A stretch of 64,000 nucleotides of DNA from Eutrigla gurnardus (taxonomy: Eukaryota; Chordata; Actinopteri; Perciformes; Triglidae), in NCBI GenBank assembly GCA_963514095.1, contig OY741277.1, forward strand, positions 14,131,137 through 14,195,136. The letters run 5' to 3'. Every line of letters begins with the position of its first letter. Within the stretch, counting starts at the first letter, position 1. The notes beneath the pieces are model-generated. The model saw only the letters and a program-made list of their open reading frames with translations, did not search any database and was not told where the DNA came from. Shown here in pieces: positions 49,436-64,000 of the stretch. Made by a program: the position numbers and the translations under genes.

Positions 49436-50714
49436 GTGAGTAACGCACAAGCAACTCTGCTCTTTTTTCTGTGTTTGTCGTTATGTGTTTTCCGACGCTT
49501 TTCCTGCTGCTGCTGCTGCTTCTGTGCGAGTCTGCTTCTGCTCTGTGCTCTCCGTAGCTCTGACTCGCTCCGGTAACATTCTCGCTGTTGTGTTTGTGTG
49601 TTGTGAAGGCGCCGTTCTCCGACCATGCTTGGTAGCTCATTAGTGAGGGGGGGAGAAGCAATTTTTTGTTTTGTTTTTGTGGCATTTGCCAGTGAAACAC
49701 GTGTGCCTCGTTCTCAACGTGTTTACATGGACATCGGTGTGATAGAAAGCTTGCGTAAAACAATGCATCCTCTGTTTTAAAAGAGTCCCCGTGCAGCAGC
49801 ACTCAGCTCCATTTTGCATGTTTATGTCGGGGAAGGAGAGAGGAATTCTAGCACGTTTCCTCCAGCTGGATCAGAGCAGGACAGACAGGCTGGAGCGCTG
49901 GCAGGAGGCGTATTTGTTTTCCCCCCCTTCATTCTCTGTGCCACGTATCGGGAGAGCATTCCACCACAGGGCTTGCTGCGTGAATGACCTTCCAACTGTG
50001 TTGTCATTTCTATTGATTTAGCTGTTGTGTGGGAGAAGGGGAGGGGAGGGTGAGGCAATTTAGAGAGAGAGAGACAGAGAGGGCTCTGGTTCCCCTGGCG
50101 TGAGCTGAAAATGGAGCCCGTCTCTGCTTTGCCTGGTTGTGTTCTTCAAATGACCCTCAAATCCAGCTGCAGTCAGACTGCTTTCCCTTCGCCTCTCTCT
50201 CTCTCTGTCTCTCTGTCTCTCAGTCTCTCTCTTTCTCTCTCCGTGGCAACAGTGAGGAGTGGGATTGCTGTGGCTTCACTCCTGCTGTCTGCTGAAGAGA
50301 GAGGGAGAGATGAAGGGGAGGGTGGACAGTGGAGGAAAGGATGGGAGGGAGAGCAGGGTTCGTGGTCTCTCGCTGACATTCCACCCTCTCCTCCCGAACT
50401 CCAGCTCCGGGAGCCGCTGTAGCTTTTCCCCCCCGTCTCCAACACCTCGGTAACAGAGACGCCACCTCCACATCCACCGCCTGCCCGACCTGTCAGTCAT
50501 CCAAGACTTGCTGACTGACAAGGCCCTTGTTTACCTATTGCTGGGTTGCTCAAACAACCTAAACGGCTACAACAGGATATTTGTCAGGGCCAAAGCACTG
50601 TGTCATGGCCCTGATATGACCGGGGAAGGGCCACAACGAGTCAGCAAGATGGACAGAAATGCTGGTGGTAAGGAAAAAGAGGAAGATTAATATCTCAATC
50701 ATACAGCATAACTC

Positions 50715-50745
<31 letters not shown>

Positions 50746-52074
50746 ACACAAACACATACGTAGTGTGATGGATCGGGCACTGCCAATGATTGTGTGCTGT
50801 AGCCTGTCATGCTGCAGCGGCGCGTAATGAGGAGGCTCGGGGGTCGCTGAGAGCGTTTAGGGCGACATGACGAAGCTTCCCCCTCGCCGTGAGAGACACG
50901 CGGTCGCCACTGTCCCGGTGATTGAGAGGTGTCTTTATCTTAAACTCATCTCCCGTGGGCCGGCGATGTTTTCTTCTTCCGCTCTTCAGCAGATACGTTT
51001 TTTAATCTATCGCCCGGCGCCCACAGGAAAAAGGAGGGTTTCCTCTCTCGCCTGCCTTAATCAATACAATCTCCCTCCCCTCCCTCACCCCTCTACCTCA
51101 CACACAGGCTTATTCGTTTTTTTTTTTCTTTTTTTTCGTATTGAGAAATAACCTGAGCAGCTGCACCCCATCTGCCTAGACACTGATAACGCCAGTCCAT
51201 TCAGCCAAGTCCAGCTATTGGCTGACCTGCAGCCAATTAAAAAAGTGTTTGAAGTCTGTGGGAACAACAGAGATAGATGAGGAGACGGAAGGACGCAGAC
51301 AGAGAGAGGCAGGGAGGACGACCAGTCAAAGTCAAACTGAATCGGGAGCCGAGAGAGCGCAGGCCACACATATTTATCTCCAGACACACCCACTTTATCA
51401 CGCCGTGGACACAGATGCTCTAGTTGGGATGCTATTTTGGATTTTTGCCTGAACTGTGGGGATCCACAGGGGTGTCTTAGCAAATAGCTGCAGGTTATAT
51501 TTAAATGATTATCCTGGTTTATTACAACTTGGATGTTAGTTCCATAGCTTTAGAAAGTGAGAGGATGGGGATAGGGATGTCATAGTGGCCCTCAAGTGTC
51601 CTAAGACTCTGACCATGTGATGATAACGTCTCCAGTTCTTTTCCTGTCACCTCTATATGGCATTCAACCCCAAATAATACAGTCTGACCAGTAGAAACCA
51701 CAACCACGGAGATAACCTCTATGTTGTGATAAACTGTCATGTTTATTTTTCGGCCTGACCCCTCCACGCTCTTGTTTGCAGTGCTCTCAGCAGAACTGGC
51801 ACAGCAAAGCTCTCATTACATGTTGTATAGTGACACTAGAGAGGAGTTTTAGGGGGAAAAGGCTGTCCGGATTCCAGTTTGTAGGCCGGCGAAGAAAGAA
51901 GAAGGAGGTTGTTGTTAGCATTCACAGCGTTGTCATGCTGGCCGGCAGCATGATCAGTCAGATGGTGTTATCAACGGTGCCTGTTCTCATGGGTTGTAGT
52001 AAAACCGTTGTCATGGCTCTCAGTCATGTCTCCTAAAATGTGCGTTCAACATGTGGGTGGGAGCTATCAGATGC

Positions 52075-52300
52075 ATGGTGATTACATGTACATGTACATT
52101 CATGGGGCCCAGAGGATGAACCCCAATTTTTGGCAAACCCAAAACCCACATTCATCATGAATATAAATTGTAATAACTTCCCTTAACACCCACTACATTA
52201 CTTGCAACAACATGTTAGCATTTGTCATTTTGAGCATGTTAGCGTGCTAGAATTAGCATTTGACTCACAAAGCTGCTGTTTAGCCTCACATTACTGTGAA
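52075..52300 (+). repeat. Second copy of the GTTAGCAT-rich repeat
   Basis: GGATGAACCCCAATTTTTGG, ACATGTTAGCATTTGTCATT, GAGCATGTTAGCGTGCTAG and GCTGTTTAGCCTCACA match the family at 42350 in the same orientation. Confidence 0.6.
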
Positions 52301-53217
52301 AGAAAAAAAGAAAACAGACTGTCTGTGATGTACAGTATGATCCAGATGTGTCACCAGATGTGAAGAGGATCTCTCAGTGTGACCAGTCTGCAGGCTGGAT
52401 GGATTTCTGCTGGGTAAAGAGGAAGCTCTGTGGGCATGAGAAGACTTCTGGCTATTAGATGAGTCATACACCGGGCTTCCAGGTGTGTGTGCGTGTGTGT
52501 GTGTGTTTGCATGCGTGTGTGCACGGAGACACACACACATCGGCGGCAATCTTAACTCCGCAGCCTCCTGACAATCAGTCACTCTGATTGCATTATTCAC
52601 CACTGGGTAGGAGAGGAGATCCCTCAGTGTGAGCTCCTTCACAGCTCCCTTTCTGAGAGCAGGAGAACAAGTCAGAGGATGATGGAGAAACGATGGGATG
52701 GGTGGGGTGTGTGGATGGCAACGTTAAAGGGATGGAGGGGAACACAAGCAGGGATGATGGAGACAGCTGGCTGGGTGGAAGTGGAAACTAATACAAGGCC
52801 CAGATGTCAACATCTCACTCGGTTACCTTTTTGTCAAAGCGTTCTTATTTAAACTATTGCTCATGAGCCACCTACACATTTTAGCGTGTGATTCATTCAA
52901 TTGAAAAAGAAAAATCTACATGGATTGAACATCGTTTCTGCTATCTTCTATCTTCTAACTTGGCTGTTAATTCCACTTTTGAATATAAAGATAAGAGAGT
53001 AATGGAGAAGTAATTTTCAGTATCCAGGCAGTTATTAACACTAAATATGACAGTAAATTGGTAAAGATTAACCTTTTGAAGTTGACTGAAATATTTGTCC
53101 CACCAATGAACGAATGATGAAAGGAGAGTACTTCCTAACCCTGTTTTTTTATTATTATTATTTATAGTATTTTCTGATTTGGCTCTCCTTCAAAATAAAA
53201 GCATTTAAATAATAAAA

Positions 53218-53478
53218 TAACAGGTGACTTTTATTGTGACAAATTTATTAGTAAATGTGTTTATCAATGAATTAGTGTAGCTTTGAAAGAAGGTGGCTGC
53301 AAAAGCTTTCTTCAATAAAACAAGTGCACTAATGCTGCAGGGATGAATAAAGATAACAGGAGACTTTTATTGCGAAGAATTTATAGGAATTGAAATGTGT
53401 TTATTCACCGTTTACCGTCTGGTATCCGATCACGCAGGTCGCACTGAAAGTGAGTTCTGACATGGCGTATCCGATCAC
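53218..53478 (+). repeat. Local segmental duplications
   Basis: TAACAGGTGACTTTTATTG (53218) and TAACAGGAGACTTTTATTG (53353) begin two ~55 bp imperfect direct copies 135 bp apart. Immediately after, GTATCCGATCAC occurs at 53422 and 53467 within a ~45 bp imperfect tandem. Confidence 0.7.
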
Positions 53479-56400
53479 AAATGGCGCATTGTAAAGATGA
53501 GTGTAAGCGCGGCTTTAGTCATAGTGAATCTCCTTTTGCATCGCTGGTCGCTGCGTGTCATTGGGTCAGCAGTGGGAAGGTCATCTAAGCCTGAAGCAGG
53601 GAGGGGGCGGCGCCCCGGCACAAGGAGGGATCCTTCGGAGCTTGATAGTGAGACGGCAAACTTGTTTGTCCCCTTGAAAAAGGACAGAATGGTGCGACTT
53701 TCTCCCCCAGTCACTTAGAGCGGGTCTAAATTTAGGTCTGCAAACGATCAACAAGGGTGCAGTTGCACACAATACACATGCCATTAGGGTAATAACGCGA
53801 AAGTTGCCATGGCAACTGTCATGCTAAATAAGCGCTTCATCCTTCATTATAAAATGAGGAGCGATGGCTGTTTTGATATGGCATCATGGGTGATTAAAGA
53901 GTGCGCTGCTGGGTTTAATTTCCAGTTTGATGACAACACAGTTGATTGATTGTTGGTTGATTATGGTTTCTCTTTCGCTATTCTCCAGTGTTTTTTCTTC
54001 TTTTCATTGAGAATCTGATGAAGTCTCGAGTCCCACATGAAACACCATGTGAATGGTTACGTTTTAAAACGCATTTCTGCTTTATAATCTGGCCAAGAAG
54101 CTGTCACTGTAGTTCACATCTTGTTTCCTTGATCGGCCTTCTGCAGTAGCTCTCATGGATTTGCTCTCATGTTCCACACTTAACGTTCCTACGTAGATGC
54201 CAGTGGACTCTTTAATGGAGCCATTAGTCTTTGGTCGTCCAGCCGGCCGGCCGGCCTTGTTGAATCTGTGCGTCCTCTCCTGTTCGACAAGGTGACCATT
54301 AGCTAGATGTCAGTCACTTTCAAGGTCGCTGTCACAGCCTTCCTCTACCCCTCTGCTCAGAAGGACGGATGTCGCCCCGACAGGAAGAAGCTCAATCTTT
54401 CATCCCCAGTTCGAGATGAATAATGGGTATTATTGATCTGGAGGATAAGAAGATAGGGTGCACCTGTCATTAGTGGCTATGATCCTGATTGTGACGGCTC
54501 TCTCTCTTTCTCTTTCCCTCCCTCCCTCGTGCTTCTGTCAATGTGTCAATAACAGGTCTTTATCAGTGGGTCACATTTGCATGTCCCCTGTCCTCTGCCA
54601 CTTAATTGAGTTAGAGATAGCTCCACTTACAGTACGATCAATGGCTGCATCTCTTCTCGGGTTTGCTGGAGTCACATGTTCTCTTTTTTCTTTTTCTTTT
54701 TGTGGTTCTATGAATGAGATACTTGTGGAGTTCAACAGATTTAGTAAAGTAAATTAATTATGCTCAAAAGGCACATTTGAATCATACAACTAGTTTCCCC
54801 CCACACCACATTTGATGCCAAGATCAGCCAACCATCTGGCTTTGCCAACAGCAGATATTGTTTTACTCATATTGATTGGCCGAGCTCCTGTTAAGAGAAC
54901 TCCCAGGGCAGCTATGATACAAGAAGCTGTCAATGTTTGGGCTTTGAGCTATAAAACATGCAGTTTGAGAGTGAAAAGCAGAGGTTGCATCAATAGAAGC
55001 TAAATATGTGACCTCTATATGTGACCTTTTATATTGAAAAATACCAGTGTTTTAGCAGCTGTCCTGTAGACCCAAATGTCCTATAGGGTCGGTTTTGTGC
55101 CGAGCAACAGGGGAGCTGTGAAGCTAAAAATAAATAGTTCATGGATGAGACGGGAGCAAAAAGCAGGACCTAGAGATAATCGATGCCGTGTACTGAAGCC
55201 GCCTGGATGAAAGGCTCTGACACTGTGGGAACCCTGCTGATTATTAACTCCTTATGTTCCTCACAAAAACCTCCCGTAGTTCCTTAAAACAAGACTTTTA
55301 AGACACATTTTAATAAAATTTCCAATCCTAAAACCCCAGGTCGATACTATTTTTAACACTATTATTTTGTAATTATTACAAATAAAACCCACAGCAACAT
55401 AACAATCTAGCCTCCCGCCTGTTAAGCCCTATTTTATGGGTTGCCAACATCACCTTTAAAGCTAATGAATAGCTAGAGCTAGCATCAGTTACTCCTACCT
55501 TAAATACTCTTCAGCTCTTTGCGATTCCAACAATGTTCAGGTTTATCATCGTGTTAGCATCTCAGCTACTCTGTGCGTTGCCTCGGGGGCTGAGGGTGAA
55601 CCAGTTTGGTTTGCTGGATTTGGCTTCTTTTCAATCTGATCTGTGAGAATGGAAGACAACAAGTGCTGCCAACAAATGGGGACTGACTGCAAACTGGCAT
55701 GCAGAAGGGAAACATGACATTGTTCAGCCATTGTTCCTCGGCTGCAGTTTCCTCGTCTCATTCCTAGTATTCACGTATCCAAATTGAGTGGCTTTTGACA
55801 GCGTTGCGTCTCACATCTTAGACATGTTTCTCTCTCTCTCTGTCACACAGACGTGATATGTCTGTATTTCTTTCTGTTCATTTCTCAACCCGACAGCTTT
55901 GTCCATGTCTTCACTGCCTCCATTTAACTTAATCTCAACTTTGATCAAATTATTGAATTAAATTCTGGCCTGATGAACAAGCAGTGAAGATATAAAAAGG
56001 TATCGAATAACATTTTGAAATATGAAGGATGCCTTTCTAATTCAATTTGTTTTCGAGAAACTGATCAAATTAACATTTAATCTAACGGGATAATTTAATC
56101 ATCTCTACAAACTGCTGTTATTGTGTATCTCCACTTTTGACCCTCAACGATGCTCCGTCTGTGAACGGGACAAAAATAGGCATCCGGATTAACAGGCGGC
56201 CTTTGTGTGAATCAATATGTCGTTCTTCACTTGTCACTTGCAACACAAACTGATGAATATAAAAGTTATTTTGATTTTTAGTGGTGGTGTTTTATGGGTA
56301 AAGGAAGTTGACGGTTAGTTTAACAGCATTCTGATCCATTGAGCTTAATTGGGCTAAACCAACTAGCATGTCACAGCTGTCTGCGTAAAACTCATTCTCC

Positions 56401-56502
56401 AGAATTTATTTTCTCTGAGTGGTCGACACAAACAGCTTTTTGGGTCACAGGACGTCACATATCGAACTTAACATCCCCAGATTTCCTGTGTGAATATGTG
56501 TA

Positions 56503-56558
56503 CCTTGTAAGTCGCTTTGGACAAAAGCGTCTGCTAAATGCCCTAAATGTAAATGTAC
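56503..56558 (+). repeat. SINE/LINE 3' tail (GTAAGTCGCTTTGG)
   Basis: CTTGTAAGTCGCTTTGGACA, AAAGCGTCTGCTAAATGCC and TAAATGTAAATGT form the tail shared by several teleost SINE and L2-type LINE families. Only the tail is recognisable. Confidence 0.75.
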
Positions 56559-58220
56559 CTTTACACCCCTACTATCTGCACCTAGCTGCCAGTCTGGTCC
56601 CCCTCCAACCGTCCCGTCATCGTCTGCCTTGTAGTTCTGCTCCATGTGATCTGTGGCCAGGATCTCTGCCAGTGAAACTACCGTCTCAGTCAGCCACCCG
56701 GTCCATACTGCACCATTGTTCATTGTTGTCCACACAAAGTTGCTCACATTGCTGAGTAATGGAGTGTGTATCCCTGTAGCGTGACTGACATCAGATCTGA
56801 TTAGTGTGTTTCCCCAGAGGGTAGGGCATCCTAACCCAGTGTAGCCCGCATTCAGGGCCTTGGTGCTGCACTCGGCACACTCTCAGCCAGGTGTTGTCCG
56901 ACACTCGCTAGTTCAGTCTTCATAGTCCAGCTCCAGATTAAAGAGACAGGAAGAACTAACCCATGATGACAATATTGTCAATCAATAACAATGACTTATT
57001 TTTGCCTGCTGCTGAAATTTTTGGTTTCCAGTCCAAAGCTACTTTTCTGTTGGCTCTTAAAGACCCCCCCTCCCCCACACACACACACACTTTGTTTAAC
57101 GGCTCACTGACCAGCATCACAAGACACTTCAGCTCCAAAAGTTAAAGACTCTCGACACAGCAGCACTGCTGTCTCTCTGCTTTCATGGTGATTAGTCTTT
57201 GACTTACTGTTCCTGCTGGATTGCAAACTTTCTGTCATATGACTTTAGTCCGTTACACTAAAAGACGTTGTGGATTTGTTTCAGCCAAAGCCTCATTATG
57301 GATGCATTATGGTGTTTGCCTGAATACATTTTTTACCAATTGAAATAAGCATGATCGTTAATCATTTAAATGACACCTACATTGAGTATCAGAGGCATGG
57401 ACAAGTTAAAGTAAAGTGGATTTGTGCTGAATGTTATACATCTGAAGGTGCTAGATTTAGTTGCTAGTTTCTTGCCACTTCAAAAATCTGTTGCATCGTG
57501 AAGTTAAGTTTGTTTATCAGAAAATTGTCACCTAAGACTCTCAAACCTTCATTCCACCACCACCATGTCCACAGCCCCGCTACGTCCCACAGGCTTAATA
57601 ACACACTTTGACTATTTGTGCTGACTATTTGATTTGCTCGCCTCTCAGAGCCACAGATTCTGGGGATGATGCCATTGTTCTCATTAAGTTCACTTTGTGT
57701 GTTTACAATATTTGAAATATGAATTCCTTTAGCTGCGTTTCAAGCCTAATAGAGCACACTCATGTCTTCTGTCTGTGTGTGAGATTCCAAAGGATTATGT
57801 CTCATGAAATCCCGTCTGACACTCGTGTAATATGGTGAAAGATGCAACAGCTTACATTTTTTCACTTGGCGTTGACTCTCAGTTGCTACCTGGAGACAAA
57901 ATAGTCTGATTTTGGAGTTAGTTTAACAGTGAAGACGTCCCCCCTGGATGCTAACGGCTTTTGAGTTTCTGTATTTTCTGCTTCTTCCCTCAATGTTGTT
58001 ATGTGTCGACATGATCCCGATTGTGTCATCATGTGTGACCACCTCGCACACAAGGATCCTGTGTTACTAATGTTCCAGCTTGTCTGTCTCGGTTCCTCTT
58101 ACTCAACTATCTAACCCTGTCTGTCTGTCAGTAGCAAGAATATCCTCCTGGAAACAATCTGTCATATCAAGAATTTTAGAGAAGTTGTACTTCCTTGTTG
58201 TTTTTGTGCCACACTTAAAG

Positions 58221-58260
58221 CTACACACACACACACGCACACACACACACACACACACGC
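58221..58260. repeat. (CA)n microsatellite
   Basis: CA run of about 40 bp with a CGCA interruption. Confidence 0.92.
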
Positions 58261-59432
58261 TGAGAAGCAGCGATGTCGTCCCATGACTGTTGCACTAAAA
58301 CACACAGCGCCATTATCTTGTCCTAATTATACACGGCTCCGAGTCGGCCCCGTCTGTCTGGTTCTCAGGGGTTCTCTCCCCTGAGCTCACTTTTCTTTCA
58401 CTTGTACCACCTTTCTCACACACGCAGGCACTTTTGGAAGGTTGAAACTCCCGCTGGGCATGTTGAACACGTAACTAGTTCAGACACGTGGAGCACGTCT
58501 TTGCTGTATGGATTTAAACGGGTGGAGACAAGCAAATGCACCTGTGTCTAACTGCCGGGTGCAGCAGCTGAGCACGATACGTCAAACCTAGCAAAACAAG
58601 CCTTCTTCTGCTTCTTTTGTTTAGTTTATGGTGATATGCTTTATCACAAGAAAGCTAGTTAGTTCTAGGATGCAAACAATATATTTCACGGTTTACGTTA
58701 CAAGAGAAATAGCTAGACAGGATGATGACTAGCAACGGCTAGTTAACGGTAGCCTACACTCTGATGTAGCAGCTTCTGGGATTAGCTTCCATAGACTGGG
58801 GAGAAACCACAGACAATGTGCTGGTCAGGAACAGGACTTTTTTATATATAGTAAAGTTAACCCTCAATATAATGTAGCAGGAAACGGCCCTTGGCCTAGT
58901 AAGCTAGTTAGCTGCGTATGCTAACGGTTGCAGCTCAAATGTAAGAGCCACGAACACCTGCTGTGCCTAGTTACAGTTGCTAAGCTATGATTGATTGACT
59001 GCTCAGGCGAGCATTATTTAAAATGAAATGCTAAAAATCATTAGCATTGGTCAGTAATGAAAACAATCAAAAGCCTTCCTTGTTTTAAATTGGGGGGGGG
59101 GGGGGGGGGGGTAGCTGGATGTAGATTGTGATATCTTTAGGTTCACAAAATAACACAAGACTGCTGCTGACATTCATGTCACTTCATATCTCCGCCTGCA
59201 ACATTGCTCCCCGCGGGAATCTATTCACGGTCAACAGCTGACAACTTTAATTTGCACAACATCCCAAAATCTCACATGCAAAAAAAAAAACCCTGACAAA
59301 TAAAACATTAAAGTAATAATTGCACAGCTTTTGTTTTTCTTCACTCTCTGTCTCTCGCTGTCATTGTCTGTGTTCAGCCCTAAACCGAATCAGGAGTGTG
59401 ATGTGTGTCCTCTCTCTCGTTTTGTGGTCCAG

Positions 59433-59540
59433 GTGGAATCGCGGGACACGTTGAACAGCATTGCGCTCAAGTTTGACACCACACCCAACGAATTGGTTCA
59501 GCTGAACAAGCTGTTCTCCAGAGCAGTGGTGCCTGGCCAG
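59433..59540 (+). CDS. oxr1: oxr1 exon, core of the LysM domain
   Basis: 36 codons in phase 0 on both sides, with acceptor tttgtggtccag and donor CAG|gtgtga. The translation is VESRDTLNSIALKFDTTP followed by NELVQLNKLFSRAVVPGQ, differing from mammalian OXR1 at only two positions as I recall it (DS to DT, VT to VP). It has the LysM signature: a DTLNSIA helix, KFDTTPNEL turn, QLNKL second helix, and a hydrophobic strand continuing in the next exon. In bacteria and plants LysM binds N-acetylglucosamine polymers; in animal OXR1 and NCOA7 its ligand is not established. The donor gtgtga is weak, but the phase and continuity with the next exon support it. Confidence 0.97.
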
Positions 59541-60791
59541 GTGTGAACCGCCGTGCACGTCTTCACCGATATGTTTCCACATCCCACCCCTTCTCACGAA
59601 ACCGGTCAATTTTGCAGTAGCTGCTTTTGACACTTCATAATGCATTCTCGACGGTTTGTCCCTCAAGAACACATCGTTTTATACAGCGCATATGGGACTC
59701 TCTCCAAGGGACTTGCTGACTCACTGTTACCACTCCTGCTATCTGTATCTTCACTTAATTGCCTGCTAATTACAGTGTTATGTCACATTAGGATGCAATT
59801 CATCGGACTCAACCTATTTTGTTTCTATAAAGGCAGCAAAAGACCCAGATTTCAAACCTACATTGAGATTTTATTTCTTAGGTTCTTGTACGGGCCAACA
59901 ATGTACAATCTAAAAAGTAAGGTCAACATCAAATTTAAAGGCTTTTTTGTCTTCTTCTAAGAAAAGATATTGTACAGGTTTTACAGTAAAATCTTCTCGT
60001 CTCTACAGAGATAAGTTCAACCATTAGGTCAACACTCTAACCTGCTTTCTTGCTGAGTTACACGAGGAGATCGATACCACTCTCATATCTGTACACTAAT
60101 TATGAAACTTTGGTTAGCTTGAATAAGGTTTATAGATTAAACAGAAGATAAAACATGTTAATTAGTGAACTTTAGAAGAGCTGGTTTTTAAACTTTGTAT
60201 AGAGCCAATCTGCTGCAGCTGTTTCATGCCATTTCAGTCTTTATGCAAAGCTAACGGTCTTCTGCCTGTAGCGTCATACTAAACAAACAGCTATAAAAGT
60301 GTATTGGTCTTCTTTGCGTAACTCAGCAAATAAGTATATTCTTTAGATTCTCTTCATTCATAAACTAAATATCTTTGGGCTTTGGGAATTGTTATGGGCT
60401 CGTTTCGCCATTTTTCTCACATTTGCTGGAACAAATTATTAATTGATCAATTGAGAAAGTAATCCAGATCCTACTAAATAATTAATATAATTGGTAGTCG
60501 CTGTCCTGTCCAGAAATAAATTAAATTTAAGCAAAATAAATTGACACTGTATGCGTTCTAACTACATAAAAACCATCAGTTCCCATGACTGTTCTACACG
60601 TTCCATCATAACCACCACTTATCCCTTTCTCTCTTTCTCTGTCAATAGCATGAGGCTATTTACATGTTTACGTTTTTCATGTAATTTGCTCTGTGGTTGG
60701 TGTATGTGCATGTGTGTGTGTGTGCGCAATGCGTGCTTCTCTTTTACAAAGGCACTGCCTGTGTAAATACAGACATGGATTGTGTTTACAG
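59541..60791 (+). other. oxr1 intron
   Basis: Intron of 1251 bp separating the two LysM exons, phase 0. About a quarter is the foldback repeat at 60041-60345. Confidence 0.92.
60041..60345. repeat. Foldback pair of the AAAGGAATAGTT family
   Basis: 60041-60145 reads forward through the family (TTCTTGCTGAGTTAC, ACCACTCTCATATCTGTAC, GGTTAGCTT). 60155-60345 reads the same family in reverse (TTAATTAGTGAACTTTAGA, TCAGTCTTTATGCAAAGCTA, CTTCTTTGCGTAACTCAGCA). The outer ends TGCTGAGTTAC (60051-60061) and GTAACTCAGCA (60318-60328) are inverted repeats. It is a decayed tail-to-tail arrangement. Confidence 0.6.
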
Positions 60792-60905
60792 GTTCTGTAC
60801 GTTCCTGACCCCGAGTACGTCTCCAGTGTTGGAAGCTCCCCCTCCCTCAGTCCCATCAGCCCCCTGTCTCCCACCTCATCAGAAGCTGATTTAGAGAAGG
60901 TGACG
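60792..60905 (+). CDS. oxr1: oxr1 exon, end of LysM and Ser/Pro-rich linker
   Basis: 38 codons, phase 0 at both ends, with acceptor tgtgtttacag and donor ACG|gtatgt. The translation begins VLYVPDPEYVSSVGSSPS (last LysM strand, VLYVPDP) and continues LSPISPLSPTSSEADLEKVT, a Ser/Pro-rich linker with repeated SP motifs that are potential proline-directed phosphorylation sites. It closely follows vertebrate OXR1. The donor is strong, and no later exon of the gene (GRAM-like domain, acidic middle, TLDc) could be recognised before the window ends, so the coding sequence is incomplete here. Confidence 0.96.

Positions 60906-64000
<3,095 letters not shown>

Larger units (their letters stand above)
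49436..59432 (+). other. oxr1 intron
   Basis: About 10 kb between the common exon and the LysM exon. It holds CT/GA-rich patches at 50.2-50.4 kb, a C-run/CA microsatellite at 50.7 kb, a CpG-rich patch near 50.85-51.05 kb, repeats at 52.1, 53.2 and 56.5 kb, and a G20 tract at 59.1 kb. No coding signal recognised. Confidence 0.85.

Noticed and set aside
48982..49626. 214-residue minus-strand frame rich in Ser, Leu and Arg
   Set aside because: Produced by the (GA)n tract and antisense to the conserved oxr1 exon; no similarity recognised.

Overview
The window is vertebrate, most likely teleost fish, DNA. It is almost entirely intron and flank of one plus-strand gene, oxr1 (oxidation resistance 1). 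The evidence is four short exons with clean splice signals whose translations closely follow the N-terminal half of vertebrate OXR1, set in long non-coding sequence. That sequence is full of (CA/TG)n microsatellites, tRNA-derived SINE pieces and short repeat families familiar from spiny-rayed fishes. No bacterial-type operon, rRNA, CRISPR array, virus or intact autonomous transposon was seen. Whether this is the oxr1a or oxr1b paralogue cannot be decided here.

Layout. 1-17457 is non-coding: microsatellites, repeat fragments and a CpG-rich promoter-like block near 9.0 kb. An exon at 17458-17654 codes for the N-terminal segment that begins LKKKSQSVD. Next comes a ~31.7 kb intron. Inside it, 36365-36551 looks like an alternative first exon with its own CpG-rich 5' flank and an E-box; its reading phase fits the next exon exactly. 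The common exon at 49353-49435 is followed by two exons, 59433-59540 and 60792-60905. These complete a LysM domain and begin the Ser/Pro-rich linker. The gene continues beyond 64000, so the GRAM-like and TLDc parts are not in the window.

How the parts work together. Two exons with different N-termini (17458-17654 and 36365-36551) both end one base into an Asp codon and both can join 49353. The window therefore appears to hold the alternative-promoter switch of oxr1. A third start is possible: the frame is open through the 49353 acceptor from an ATG at 49316, behind a purine-rich, promoter-like stretch.

Mobile sequence. The clearest element is a 663 bp non-autonomous DNA transposon at 16358-17020. 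It has ~30 bp terminal inverted repeats, a 6 bp target duplication, an internal 69 bp tandem repeat and a nested 53 bp palindrome. Also present are a decayed LINE endonuclease fragment (39490-39790), three tRNA-derived SINE pieces and several copies of known teleost dispersed repeats. All family identifications rest on recall of sequence patterns; no search was run.
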